NCBI GenBank assembly: GCA_003971905.1
Contig: RSEE01000102.1
Location: 124,001 to 188,000 of the forward strand
Direction of reading: 5' to 3'
Source of the DNA: Moniliella sp. 'wahieum'
Lineage: Eukaryota > Basidiomycota > Moniliellomycetes > Moniliellales > Moniliellaceae
Length of the DNA: 64,000 nucleotides
Shown one piece after another: positions 12,281 to 24,165 of the stretch. Under the pieces are notes generated by a model. It saw nothing but the letters and a program-made list of their open reading frames with translations. It ran no database searches and was not told the DNA's origin. Numbering within the stretch: the first letter of the stretch is position 1; the number at the start of each line of letters is the position of its first letter. The position numbers were made by a program, and so were the translations under genes.

Positions 12281-12942
12281 GATCGATGATATGAATCCAG
12301 TATATGTATATAGTAAACAAAGAAGAGAATATATGTTCAGAGTACCTGTTTACGGGGAGATTCTACAAGGAAGAGAGCGCAGTTGCCCGATTTGTTATTG
12401 TTTTTTTTTTATTGAGTTGTAACCCTCCTTGAGTTGGTTTCTTTTCAAATGCTAATATAGCACGTCTCAACGCTCTCGTATCCTTTGTGCCGCTCCAATC
12501 GACCATCGGCCACCGGCCATTTAAGCTGATTAATGGGGAATTACTAGCTTTATTATTGGACTGTTAAAGACTGCTAGTCTGCTACTGACTGTCTTCCCTC
12601 TCTCGATCAGCATTTTCTCTTCTATACAAACCTCAATTGCACCCGCAGGGGGCTTCCCTTCCTTTTTACGAGCTTTCAAGCACATACCAATATCAATGTG
12701 TTCATCAATCTTTTCCAGACGATGTGCCACAACAATGTATCTCAGCCATCAAAACCTAACAGATTTCCTGCGTGTTATACCTGCGTTACCACGCCAGTCC
12801 TCTCAGAGACCACCCCGTTTGGGGAGGAGTTACTAGTTACTATTAGTTATTGTGATGTACATATTATATTAGTGGAGCCAAGTAATCAACAATATATGAA
12901 ATCTCGCACACACTGTTCCTTCCTCGTCCATTTCATTGACAG
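12281..12942. other. Gene-poor DNA between two retroelement fragments
   Basis: No gene recognised. A 66-codon open frame on the minus strand (12530-12730) is Lys/Glu-rich but matches no family I know. The oppositely oriented retroelement fragments on either side suggest nested or repeated insertion here. Confidence 0.45.
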
Positions 12943-12990
12943 AGCTTAAGGCTGGGACAGGGGGAACGCTACGTCTAAACCTAAATATAT
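12943..12990 (-). mobile_element. 3'-end fragment of the same non-LTR retrotransposon, minus orientation
   Basis: Contains AGCTTAAGGCTGGGACAG and AACGCTACGTCTAAACC, matching 42498-42537 (AGCTTAAGTCTGGGACAA, AACGCTACGCCTAAACC). It appears to be the extreme 3' end of an element in the opposite orientation to the 11908-12280 fragment, about 660 bp away. Confidence 0.7.
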
Positions 12991-14940
12991 TTTTACTGGT
13001 TCAACGGTGGAGAGGTGAGAGTATACACTGAGTACTGAGATAACACACAATTACAGGCACTATACATCATCAACTCCACAGGTTCACTGATGCCACACCC
13101 GACGCCAAGTGTGGCAAAAATGCCAAAAGTTCTCAGGGACACGCAACACAGTTCTGCATTTGCTCCCTATAATATACGACCACACTTTGGCGGCTGCTGA
13201 TGCTCTTGCTATGTACACTCGCTCTGTCCGTCGGTCTCTCACGTATCGATCAGATCTCAGATCTCTGGTCTCAACACGATGGGCCCTCTCTCACGCGCTC
13301 ATGCACTCAGTACTCATGCACCATGCACATTTTTTTGCTCATGCTCTCGAGCTCCGAACCATATCAAACGCCCTTCGCGCCGACAATTCGCTGTCACAAT
13401 AACATGCAACACCGGCATTTTGCTACTGTACTGAGCAAATGAGAGTCTCCTGCCTGAGGCTGAGCGGCTGAGCGCGCTGAGTACTGAGTACTCAGACTGA
13501 GTTCTGACCGGTGACCGGTGACCCCTGACCCGGTGACGTCAGGACTAAGTACACAGATATATATTGAGTACGAGTGCCCTGTGATTCATGATTGTGAGTT
13601 AGTCCCTGAAAGTGTAGTACAAGTGCTTAACTATTAGCGCTTTGCTGTGGCGACGGTCAAAAACCCTCATGCCGGCCTCTGGTCTCTGAAGGAGAATTCA
13701 AGACTCAGAACTCAGGGAGTCCCACTCAGGCCCTCAGGCCTCAGGGGCCTCAGGCCTTAATATTCAATCTTCAATACTTCTCATCGGGTTTAATGTGTAC
13801 GCGCCTAACGTCGAACGCCATGGCACGCGAGTGCGGCGCTCGCGCCCTCTCTCGTTGTCTTCGACGAGCCCATGTCACCTACTGAAATTAATGAAAGGAA
13901 GTATACCCAAGCTAAAAACACCCACCCCTCTCGTTTTTGTGCTTGAGAAGCGGGAGCTGCTCCTGTGGGCTTCAAGCTTGCTTCTTCAAGCTTCAAGCAC
14001 CGCCTATATCATAGGCCCCACATTTAACCGTCGCACTTGTGTCACTGCCTGCACACAAGATCAATCCATTATGTGAGGATGATCAATGAGATTCTGAGTT
14101 CTAAGACCAGCTTACATATAGGCGATGGTACTACATTTTGATGGAGCTTATTACTTGCATCGGATGACCTGTGTGATCACATGCACACAGAACACTCCTG
14201 GCCCTACTAGCTACTACACACTGCATTCATCTGAATCATCCACTCCTGCTACGTTCAATTTGAACACCCAGTCGTGCGGGGGAGTCAGCAGGACCTGCTG
14301 TTGGCGATGTATTTGGGGTCCTTTTGTGCTGGGAGTGAGCAGCAAATGCATTGATTGTTGAGGGAAGAGCCTCATTAATTGAATGTACCGAATTCTGTTT
14401 GTCCACGACCGTTGCTTGATATGCTGCGCAAAGGATACGGTTTTGTATATTCAGGCAGTAGTTTATGAGTTAGAAGAGGTATTAGATCTTAGAGGAGGAT
14501 CATGCATCATGGTTCAGGAGACATTCATATCCCCCGCATCTGATGCATGATTTGCATGGTGCCTCCTGCAGAATTGAACGAAAAGGCCAAGGCGAACGAG
14601 AGGAGTGCTTCGCTGCTTATATCCGTAAGAGGTGAGGCGCGTTAGGGGTGCAAAGCTTGTTAAGTGTGAACCATTGGCCACCAGGGTCAAAACCGGGAAC
14701 GTCGAGGAAGGGAAAGAGCGTATACATCGGAGAACAGATAGAACTGGGCAACCGAGAGGGGAGCCAGACCTTAGGGACTCCAGGCCGCAGCGAGTTTCAG
14801 GGCAAGCTTCTTCGCTCCAACAGCACGGCCGGCCGCAGTCCACTCCCACCACAATCAAGTCAGAGGGTCCGAACGATGCGGATTTACGTGCTAAGTTACG
14901 TTGGCTTCGTACGGTTCGATGGGCCCGTCGGGCATCGTGC
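12991..14940. other. Gene-poor DNA, probable 3' flank of the cyclin gene at its right end
   Basis: A heptad cluster lies at 13451-13540 and CCTCAGG/AGGCCT repeats at 13727-13760. No coding region is recognised. From about 14600 the composition becomes GC-richer, leading into the minus-strand cyclin gene. Confidence 0.5.
13451..13540. repeat. Mixed heptad cluster (GTAC, then CCGG cores)
   Basis: Reads GAGTACTGAGTACTCAG and then GACCGGTGACCGGTGACC: 7-bp units with GTAC-TGA and then CCGG-TGA. Two different palindromic cores share the same spacer within 60 bp. Confidence 0.85.
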
Positions 14941-14949
14941 GCGATCGGC

Positions 14950-17200
14950 TATGATATATGATGGTTATCGGACAGTGCGGCGGCAATCTGAGGGACAGAG
15001 GGTAATAGTTGGAGTGGAATACGGGGAGGAATCGATGAATGGATATTGAATCGCTGTGCTAGTGTACAAGAGGCGGGTTGGCCAAGCCCGCCGGATGAAA
15101 ATGTTGAAGCAGGAGTAGGAGTAATAGGCCAATGTCCAAGAGATGGAACCCAGAGAAGGGTCAAGGGTAAAGGAGGAATCTGGAGAGGCTTGCATAGGGA
15201 AGTGGGTGAAAGGCAAGCTCGATCGGGACAGGCAAAGAGGCTAACAAGCGGCCGCGAGTATGTCAAGGGGAAACATAACCATCGCGGATCAGAATGGACG
15301 GCTTGGAGAGGTGCGCAGCGACGCCGAAAAACGCCGGCCAGGAATCAGGCTGACCAGCATTGTTGAATGGTTGGACGTGCCACCCAGGAGGCATGCCCGC
15401 CACCATGCTCGCTCCCTCCTTGGAGGTCGTCTCGGCCCAGTGTGGCGGAGTGTACGGTGTCGCAACGGTGGATACGTGGGCGTGAGGTACGCCGGGGCCG
15501 ACACCGTAGAAGGAATGCCAAACAGCGATCCACTTGCCAGTTGGTAATATGTTAGTGCATTGGGCTTGGGCGCCACACCTGCCCCCTCCCATACGAGAAA
15601 GGAGCTACCAGCGTCTGTGGGGCGCCAAGTGGGGTGCCCATCATCGTAAAGTACCCATTCTCTTGCGAAGCAAGCACGTTGGAAGGGCATGCTTGGGTTC
15701 CATCCCCACTCGTTGCACAACGCAGGCCCAGCAGAGGGGGCACCGGCCTAACCGTTCGTGCCACCGTGCCGCTGCGGCCGGATGAGCCGGGGAAAACACA
15801 GGGTGGAGCAGTCGAAGAGGGCGGAAGGGAGTAGGCAGGGGACACCATGCGTGCTCTTCGTCCCACGGTACCGTAGACGGGGCGGTGCTGATGGTGCTAA
15901 GGGAGGCACTGTCCAATAGAGATGTTGGTGAACCGGTAGAGGGGTAGCCCTGTGGGCTGGAGGCGCTAGGTGTGGTGCGCTGAGTGCCTGTGGGTGGAAA
16001 AGATGACGCTGGAATTGGCAAAGCGGGCGGGAGGGTTGGTAGGTGGTCCACTGCCGCGGCGGAGAGATAGAGGGTAAGTGCGACCAATGGACCGGCTACG
16101 GAGGGGGCGATAGACGGTCTTGAAGTCCACGGGCCCGTGAGCAGACCGATGGATGCGGGTCGGCTTGGACGGGGCTGATCCGACGGACGCTCCTCGTCCT
16201 GGATCGCGGGAAGCAGCTACGCGGCGCACACGCTTCCCTCGCTCAGCGGTAATGGCTTGGATGCGATGGGACCAGCGGTCAAACTGGTCCGCTGGTACGT
16301 GTACCGTCATCCCCAGTCCGCGCCACAACTCCACCTCGGCACGGTGAGGGAAGCAAGCGGAATATTGCTCAACTCGGACCATGTTTTGGTCGTATAAGTG
16401 TTATCGTCCAAGTACTTGTTGGCCAGCATCAGGGACACGATGGCGGCGCGGAATTCGGAGCCAGGAGAGCAACTCAAGTGTGGTTGGGACTCCTTGAAAC
16501 GGTGGAGATAGTACAGCGCCAACAGCACAATGGAGGTAGAGAGTTGTGTGGTGCGCAGACTTATGCACAAAGCTGGTGAATTCGGCAGTGGGTGCAGACG
16601 CATTTGTCGAGACTCGCCAGCCAGCGGAGGGGAAGGAGACCTAGGCGAGCTCACCGTTCCCAATGAGGATGGCCTGCTGGGCTCGGGGGAATGTGCAGCG
16701 GAACAAGGAGAAGTGGGGGGGCATACCAGATGTAGCAGGTTAGACTCAAACCACTCCGCACGGGAGAGGAGAGCGGCATCATGGGTATGGCGTCGGCGCT
16801 TGTGAGGGTTGGGGAGTATCGGACGATGTCGGACGGAGGTAGCGACGGGGGGAGGGAGGGGGAGCGGCGCTCGTCGTGGCCGTCACTGTCGGTGCGGTGG
16901 GAAGAGCCGTGGAGGGAGCGACGACGGCGGGGGCAGCCAATGCAGGCAGCTGGGCAGCAGCCAGAGACGAATGGTGGTGCCGCGGCTTCTGCAGCTCGGG
17001 AGTGGTGGGAGCGGGAGCTGTGGTAGGGTGTGGGGGTGGGGAAGCGGGAGGAGCGAAGAGAGCGGGGGCGGGGTGAGGGTGAACGACAGCTTGCGCTTCA
17101 ACGGAGCGGCGTCCACATAGGGCGCAGCGACGGGCGACATGGGGGAGGCAAGGGCGAGAGGTGGTGGGGGGCGAAGGCCATGAATGATATGGACGAGGGG
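14950..17200 (-). CDS. Pcl/Clg1-type cyclin (partner of a Pho85-like CDK), frame-disrupted
   Basis: The core is a cyclin box on the minus strand at about 16150-16800. Visible blocks are CYIWYAPPL, then STSIVLLALYYLHRFKES, GSEFRAAIVSLMLANKYLDD, NTYTTKTWSELSNIPLASLT, and after one frame change EVELWRGLGMTVHVPADQ and FDRWSHRIQAI. LMLANKYLDDNTYT with TWSE is diagnostic of the Pho80/Clg1-type cyclin domain (family knowledge). Upstream (16800-17200) is Pro/Ser-rich sequence. Downstream (15000-16080) is a Pro/Ser/Tyr/Trp-rich tail, including GWNPSMPF and MPPGWHVQPFNNAG, consistent with Clg1-like C-termini. Both ends are uncertain, because several frame changes are needed and I cannot fix the ATG or stop. 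It is the only gene I recognise between 5.5 and 30.2 kb, and it is GC-rich like the genes outside the block. Confidence 0.78.
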
Positions 17201-17249
17201 GTGGGGGGCGAGAAGTGGGAGTAGCAGCGGTGGTATGTGGTTGTGCAAA

Positions 17250-20200
17250 GAGTAGTATTTTTGGAGGGTGTCACGCGTTGGTGCGGTCTGCGTGTGTGCG
17301 AGTGACGAGTGCTAGCAGCGTTGCCAGTTAGCAGCTAGTAGCTACTAGTTGCGGGTGCTAGGGACTAGGTACCGGCCCTGGCCCATGCATCCATTAGAGT
17401 ACGGGGTCTGCGCACCCGCACTTCAAAGGAGCTGTCACGTGAAGATGAATGAGATGATTGATATGCGACGCATGATGCACGATGCGTGACGGGCGTGTGT
17501 GATGGGATGATAATACACGATGGATGATACAATGTGAGACCCAGATCGGAGAGGAACGCGAAGGCCCTACCAAGTGTGTGTGATGCCTCTGGAAAGTCGA
17601 TGTTAAATGACATGCGACACTATGTACGGTCCACGTTCCTCCCATCTTGTCCGCAGCTGTGGCACATGACCCCTGTCACACGTCTGTCACACATTGCCGC
17701 TCCCCGCTGCCCGATCACTAACGTTTAGTACGTTTAACGTTTTTAACATCAACCATTAATCATACATCATTGGTCACAAGCACACATGACATTTCGCGCC
17801 TCCCAATGGCACCGCCGGGTGGGACACAGTGGGACCTAGGGCCTGGTGGGACTGGTAGGTGGGACATGGAGCAGGTGGCAGGCAAGCCGGGATTGAATAT
17901 TGGGTGGTGCATGATGTATGACGCATACCATGCATTATGCATGACACATGGTTCAATCCTCGGGTTTCGTTTGCAAGGCGGGGACGGGGTGCACCAGGTG
18001 CAGTTGGTGCAGTTGGTTAAGCGGGCCATGGCTGCGCCATACGACGCGGTGGGATATGCGATGCCGCCACGCATCATGTTCCGAATGCACATACCATCCA
18101 TGCAGTCAATTCTTCACTGATTCACATCTCCGCAGCGAACCCAGTGCTTTTTGCAGCGTTTTTTTGTTGGCAAAATAGAGAGCAACTGGTGTGACTAGTG
18201 ACGTAATAGTACTTCCAAATACTGGCAGCACGGACGAGAACTGCAATGTTGGGCATCTCATGTACGTAGAAGACACCCTCGCCGCTTTTGAATAGATCAT
18301 TCTTCCTTCTACGTAGTCGCTTTCATGGCCACGATGCCGGTGGAAACGGAGGATTCTTGTTTTGCTGGTCCTGCGCCACCCAGGTTACCCAGCCTCGGAC
18401 CCAGGGTGCTCCTTGGCGCCCCTGTATGGGTTCACAGGCCTCGTGCCGTTACCAATCATTAACCAATTAATCACGAGTGACCGGTGACTCGCCTAGTGGC
18501 CAACACAGCCCCTCTGCCCTGCCACGCAGGTTGCATCTCTGCCTTCTCATCAATACTCCACACCTTCACCTCTTTTTCGGTCGGTCGGTCGCGTTCGCGT
18601 TTAGCGTTTACGTTCACAACTTAGTGCTTGCCAGTTACCCGAGCCTAGGTGAGCCGGTGACATGTGACACTAGTGGCGCGGACGTTGGCCTTCGATGCCC
18701 AATTAGAAATGGAAATGGAAATGGAATCAGCGAAATAGGGAGCAGTCTTCAAGCTTCACTATAGTCACTAGTCACCAACATCTAGTCACTAGTCACTATA
18801 GTCACTTAGTATTCAAGCTCAGTTCGTTGCGGCGCCAGTGTTTGCTTTGCTCGCGCTCCAGGAACTCAGTGAGAAACACCTACCACAGCCAAAGGGCCAG
18901 CGAGACTGCGAGAGAGAGAGACGTCTATTTTTAGATTCCTTCCCGAGGGTCGACGCTCCACCCGCGCTCAGCACAGCTGCAAAACCGCACCCACACCCGC
19001 CCACACTGCGAGCGTCGGTGACCAACATCCAAAGTCCAATATCCAATTCGCCCCTACCCTATCCTTTGGCCGCAGGGCCTTAGATGCGTTGGCCGTTGCC
19101 GGCAAAACGCGGTGTAGCACACTGCAACCAATATCCCCATCACAAGCCCATTATGTACGCCGGTGCATCACAGCAGGTTGCGTTCGATGCATGGGGAGGG
19201 TGTTACATGTTACCGGTTACTGGGTACATTCGCATACTGGGCCACAGGCCTCAGGCCCTCAAGCTCCAAGGATCTCAAAAGCTTCAAGCCTTCCCGGGTC
19301 ACCGACCGGGTCACCGCGGTCAGCCGCTCACCGGCTCACCTCTCAGGGTTAAGGCTTCAAGCTTCAGGGCCTCATGCACCAGGAATGATGAACGTAGGAC
19401 AGCAAGCCGCAGCAGGCCGCAGTCCCTTGGCTTGGAGCGCATGAGTTAAGCGTTAAGCACAAAAGGGATGTGCAATGCGTTTGGGAGCGCGCAACCACCT
19501 CTCCTATTCTTGTCGTATCGATCGTATCATGCATGATGCATGACGTTCAACAGTCACTAGTCAGACATCTCGGATGCCACAGACTACCCACGCTTTAGTT
19601 CTAAACGACCAAAGCCGTCCCCTGAGCCTTAGGGCCATGAGCCTGAGGCCTGAGGGCGTAACCACGCCTCCCTCAAGGGCTCGGCCTAAAGTCTCCTTCA
19701 GATCTGAGTCTCAACTCACAACGTCAACCGTTCACGTGCAACGTCAACTGCCTCACGCCGCAACGTCTCAGAGTTGGTTTTCACCTGCCCCCTGGGCAGC
19801 GATTAATAAATGGCTTCAAGCTTCACCAGTCACTGAAGAGTGAGGTGGTTGGATCGAGATCTGAGATGCTTATTCATGGTGAACCTGACGCAGCGTAGTT
19901 CTCTGGGCTTAGTCGTTCTTGGAGCTCGAGCAGTAAAGACGTTAAACGTTAAGGCTGCTTAATTTGGCTGAAGCGCGATATGGCAGGCAGGAACGTGAAC
20001 GGACAGGGAAAGAGCGTCCAGGATCCGATCACATGATCACTAGGCCACTTGTTCCCAGGTCCCATGTCACATGTCGCGTTACATGTCATAAACAATGATT
20101 GGATTGGGCGTCGAACGTTGAACACTATTGGTACCGAAGTTCACTTCAGCAACTCAGGTGGAAGTTGAACCTCAGCTCAGCTGAGCACGGTCAGCTGTTC

Positions 20201-20740
20201 CGTTTCAGGCTGAGCATCCCAGCGCCCAGCTTTATTGGGTGCCAGTGATAGTGACGCGTGACGCGGAGACGGAGCGGAAAGCGTCGGAGAAGTGTAACGC
20301 ATGACGCATGACGCGTGAAATGACCTGTGATTCCCTGGACACCGATCATCGAGATCACCGGCACCGATCATCCTAGTACTTAAATTGGCAAAAGTAGGCT
20401 TGTAGGTAGAGAGAGTAGTAGAAGCTGAATGTGTGAACGTAGCGTAATGTTCAGGTGACCGGTGACCGGTGACCGTGTAGTGCCACAAAGGACAGGAGAA
20501 AATATCTAACAGCCTCTTTCTCAATTGTCAACATGTCAACGTCTATGCACTGTGCCAGCTCTGATCTGCACGCTTTGGACCAGTGCCAGCGGATAAGAGG
20601 CACGCCAGGGGTACGATGTACCAAGAAAGACGATGTACCATGGTCGATGGCCGGTGGCCACGGCGCACCTCGGCTCGGTGCTCGGCGGCCAGTTGAACGT
20701 TGAATGGAACATTGGGCCGAGCAGGCACAGGAACGGCCGG
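17250..20740. other. Gene-poor DNA with dispersed heptad repeats
   Basis: No gene recognised on either strand. Short palindromic repeats recur: ATGCATGATG-type units near 17890-17950, CACTAGTCACTAGTCAC at 18757-18810, AAGCTTCAAG near 18750 and 19280, CATGATGCATGATGC near 19530, and ACGCATGACGCATGACGCG near 20299. Direct and inverted CTGAGG/CCTCAG words are common. Confidence 0.5.
18757..18810. repeat. Heptad cluster with CTAG core and TCA spacer
   Basis: ACTATAGTCACTAGTCACC and AGTCACTAGTCACTATAGTC: CTAG alternates with TATA-like cores at 7-bp spacing, all joined by TCA. Confidence 0.85.
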
Positions 20741-20747
20741 CTTCGAT

Positions 20748-20843
20748 TGTTAAACGTTAAACGTTAAGGGCGTTCCGCGCGTTACGCGTTAGGCCTTAGG
20801 CGGTAACGCGGGTAACATTAACACCTAAGGCCTAAGGCGTTCA
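20748..20843. repeat. Compound heptad cluster (ACGT, CGCG, GGCC cores)
   Basis: Begins TTGTTAAACGTTAAACGTTA and passes through GCGTTACGCGTTAGGCC to CCTAAGGCCTAAGGCG. The spacer is TTA or TAA throughout, while the core changes from ACGT to CGCG to GGCC within 96 bp. Confidence 0.85.
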
Positions 20844-22695
20844 ATAAAGGCCAGGCGCGAATAAGGCCTAAGGGGGCGTTCGCATTGTGAAACAAGAAAA
20901 TTAATCAGCAAAAAAGTTTCGCATCATACGCGTGCCCTCGAAGCTTAGCTTGAAGCTTGACCGGTGGAGTGGCTGGTTCGTGGCTGGGCCGAAAGCAAGG
21001 TCGGCAACGCATTGCTGTGCGCGTGGGGTGCAATAGCAGCGGTGCCTACCGCAGCCCCAGTCCAAATTGGCCGAGCAAGGGGCGCAAGCAGGCGCAAGCC
21101 CTTTCCGCCAAGCACCCCGGTCCTGAGTGCCCTATAGGTTTCCCATGCGGCCACAACGTCGATACTCGGTTGCCCAAGCTCAGTGTGGCTCTCAGCAAGC
21201 GCTGAATCTTCATTGCCACCATTGTCGGTAACCGGTAGCTACTGGCATATTAGCTCGCGTTAATTTAACTCGAGTGGAACCCCTGCCGCGTGAAGTAATA
21301 GTAAAACTGCAGTACTAATTAGTTATCTATAGTAACTAGTAACGCGTAACGCGTAACGTATACCCAACCAAAGGAACAGTTGCACGCCAGAGTTCCACTG
21401 AAGTACGGAACCTACAAAGAGTCCACTGCATTGCAATGCGGTGCGTGAGCTGTGCACAGCGTGTGTAGACGCGATGAGTTTTCCGTTTCGGCCACTCGTG
21501 CAGGTGACGGACCCTGGCGGACTAATATAGAATGCCTACGTGGCGTACTGACTTGCGCGTGGTGCACACGACCCTGGTCGAGGCGCTGAGGCGCTGAGGG
21601 CCTGCGGCCTGAAGCCCTGAGACGCGCTGACGCCTGACGGGCCTGACGCCCCCTGGCGCCTCAGCCGGAGGCCTGATGGCGCTGGGCGCTGTATGATGTA
21701 GGACGAGCAGTCTAATGGTGTGCCCGCGATGAGATCGATGAGCCGCCCCACGAAGACTCATTATTCCGGTTGAAGAGATGTAAGATCTGTAAGAGTTGCG
21801 CTAGCCAGTAGCACGCGTCGAGAATATACTCGCTCCATCAGTAATAGGGTTTGGCGGGGATAGTCGATAGCATGAAACCGCCGCCACGCCGACAGGTACT
21901 GATGGCAACATGTAAAACAGAATGCCTGTCCTGGTGCCCTGGAGCTGAGCCTCAGCGCTCAGGCTGAGCTTTGACCGGTGACCGGGACAGGCCTGAGGCT
22001 CAGATGCCTGGGACTCATGCACTCATGAGTGCATGAGCTCAGGCCGGCTCAGGCGCTCAAGCCTCGGGCTGCGTTATTTATCGGTGCCAATTAAACCTGC
22101 GCGACCCGTCCAAAACACAATAAGAGCAAAACCGATCATCGATGCTCGTAGATAGCCGGATAATCGATAACCGGCCAAACCCGGTAACGCGGTAACGGCC
22201 GGTAACCGTGAATCAAGAGCCGACAACCCGCGCTCAAGCGTGCGAACGCCCCCAAACGCCCTCAAAGGCAGAACGTGCGTACCACCGCAACGTAAGGAAG
22301 AGTGTACAAGGACCAAAGAGCAGACAGTTCATGACGTTGATGTGCGTTGGGCGTACGTTGAAATTGAATATTGAACGTTGATGCATGATTTATGATGGTA
22401 CGTTGATGGTGCATTGCACATATGAGCTACAGACAGAAAATTCCTACCCTCCAAAACATTGGAAGGGATGTACCAGATGGACCCGGACTTGGGCTACCCG
22501 CGCCACTGGGCCAGTGGGCGCCACAATGTGTACTCGGATGAGTACGATGAGTGTACGGAGGTACTCAAAACTCTGAACGCAGAACATAGAACTCAGACTG
22601 ATCCTTAGATCGATCCGAACTCAGATCCAGATCCAGACTGAGTAAGTCCTGAGTGTACTTAACTGAGTACTCAACTGAGTGTGCAACGAAGTATG

Positions 22696-22725
22696 CGCGT
22701 TACGCGTCACGCGTCACGCGACATG
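22696..22725. repeat. Heptad cluster with CGCG core, mixed TTA/TCA spacers
   Basis: GCGTTACGCGTCACGCGTCA followed by CGCGACATG. Adjacent units keep the CGCG core but change the spacer from TTA to TCA. Confidence 0.85.
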
Positions 22726-22850
22726 CCTCGGTGCCCCGGCATCCCATGTCCATATCCACATCCCCGCGCTCCTGCTGCTCCCCGCTGCTCCAACTCGGCC
22801 AAGCTCGACAAAACCGCGCCGACCAGCAACCACGTGATAAGCCCAGTAAC

Positions 22851-22885
22851 GGTGACATGTGACATGTGACATGTGACATGTGAAC
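22851..22885. repeat. Perfect heptad array, CATG-TGA
   Basis: Four consecutive ACATGTG units starting at GGTGACATGTGACATGTGAC. Each unit contains the palindrome ACATGT plus one base, so the array has a 7-bp period. Confidence 0.92.
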
Positions 22886-23960
22886 TCCTCGGCCAGTAGA
22901 TATGAATCTTTGATTCGATCAACATCCGTGACGCATGTGTGATTGGGACGGATCACATGTATCGCAACCTACAATTGCATGTATTATTTGGTGCTCTGTT
23001 TGGGTTGAACGTTGACGCGTTGACGCGGTGACGTGGTGACGGTGATATACATGCTTGACGCCCGTTTGAGCCGCCTGTTCCCATTTCATCTTGGCACGCA
23101 TGGGAAAACGCGTAACGCGTAACGCACAACTGGCCGGGAAACGTAAGTGTCACAATAGGATCGATAGTCGATTGACCACGAATCCCCTGCTCAATACTCC
23201 AGAACTCTGTGTCCTGAAACTCTTCCTTGTTCATTGTTCCATGTTCCTCCTTCGTTCGTGATTAAAGTGTGACACGTGAAGAAGAGGTGAATATGAATGC
23301 GATTGCGGCGGGTGACCCGGTGACCGGTGACCTAGGTGGCACAGGCATGTTACGCGTTACGTACGTTCCTTTCATTCGCTTCGTTGTGATGCTGTGCTCC
23401 TTGGGGGCCGGAGATCTCTGAGAATCCGAGCGCCTGGGCGTCTCAGGCGTCCGCTTCAGGCTTCAAGCTTCAAGCTTCAGGCGTATCAATATCACTCGTC
23501 AGGGACGTCACCCGTCACGCGCCGACGAAATGCCGATGTGACAGCCAACTCGGCTGCGGCTATGAGAATTCACAACGATTAATTACGTGTGTGGGGCAAG
23601 AGGGGGCAAGCCAACAGCGTCTCGAATTCCGTAAGCGTCGGGCGCCCGCTGTGGGACCTTGGGCCGCCAGCTGCCCTCGGCGCCCCGGCCTTCTCCCCCA
23701 ACGTTACGCGTGACCTCACGTAACGCGTAAAGCCTAAGGCCTGAGACGGAGGCCCGAAGCTTGCTTGAAAGGGGGGATTCGGCCCTGTTCTGCCGGGCAG
23801 CCGGCCGGGCGCTTATGCCCATTTGGGCATGTAGCGAAACTAGAATGTGCACTGGGTTGTCGCCTGGTGTCGCTCCAGAAAAAAGACGCTGGGCTACCCG
23901 AAGCACCGGCCAATGGCGAGGGTTGCAGAGGGGACAGTCCCATCAGGTGCGAAACCTTTT

Positions 23961-24165
23961 TACGCGTTACGCGTTCAAGACGTTGTTCAAGCGTGACCCG
24001 TGACCCGTGAAGCTCGTGAAGCTTGAAGGTCTAGTAAAGCTAGTAACTAGTAACTAGTAACTAGTAACTAGCTACTTGTGCTGGTATATAGCAACTAGGA
24101 ACTAGGAACTTGTAACTTGTAACGCGTGTAACGAGTAACGAGTAACGCGTAACGCGTAACGATTC
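23961..24165. repeat. Large compound heptad array (CGCG, AGCT, CTAG, CGCG)
   Basis: In order: TACGCGTTACGCGTTCAAG; GTGACCCGTGACCCGTGA; AAGCTCGTGAAGCTTGAAGG; at least four CTAGTAA units at 24040-24070; AACTAGGAACTAGGAACTTG; then AACGAGTAACGAGTAACGCG and CGTAACGCGTAACG. It is over 200 bp of near-continuous 7-bp periodicity in which the 4-bp core changes several times while the TAA or TGA spacer is retained. Confidence 0.92.

Noticed and set aside
12530-12730. AHRLEKI-like stretch suggesting an ABC transporter fragment
   Set aside because: The resemblance is limited to about seven residues. Walker motifs and any flanking homology are absent.
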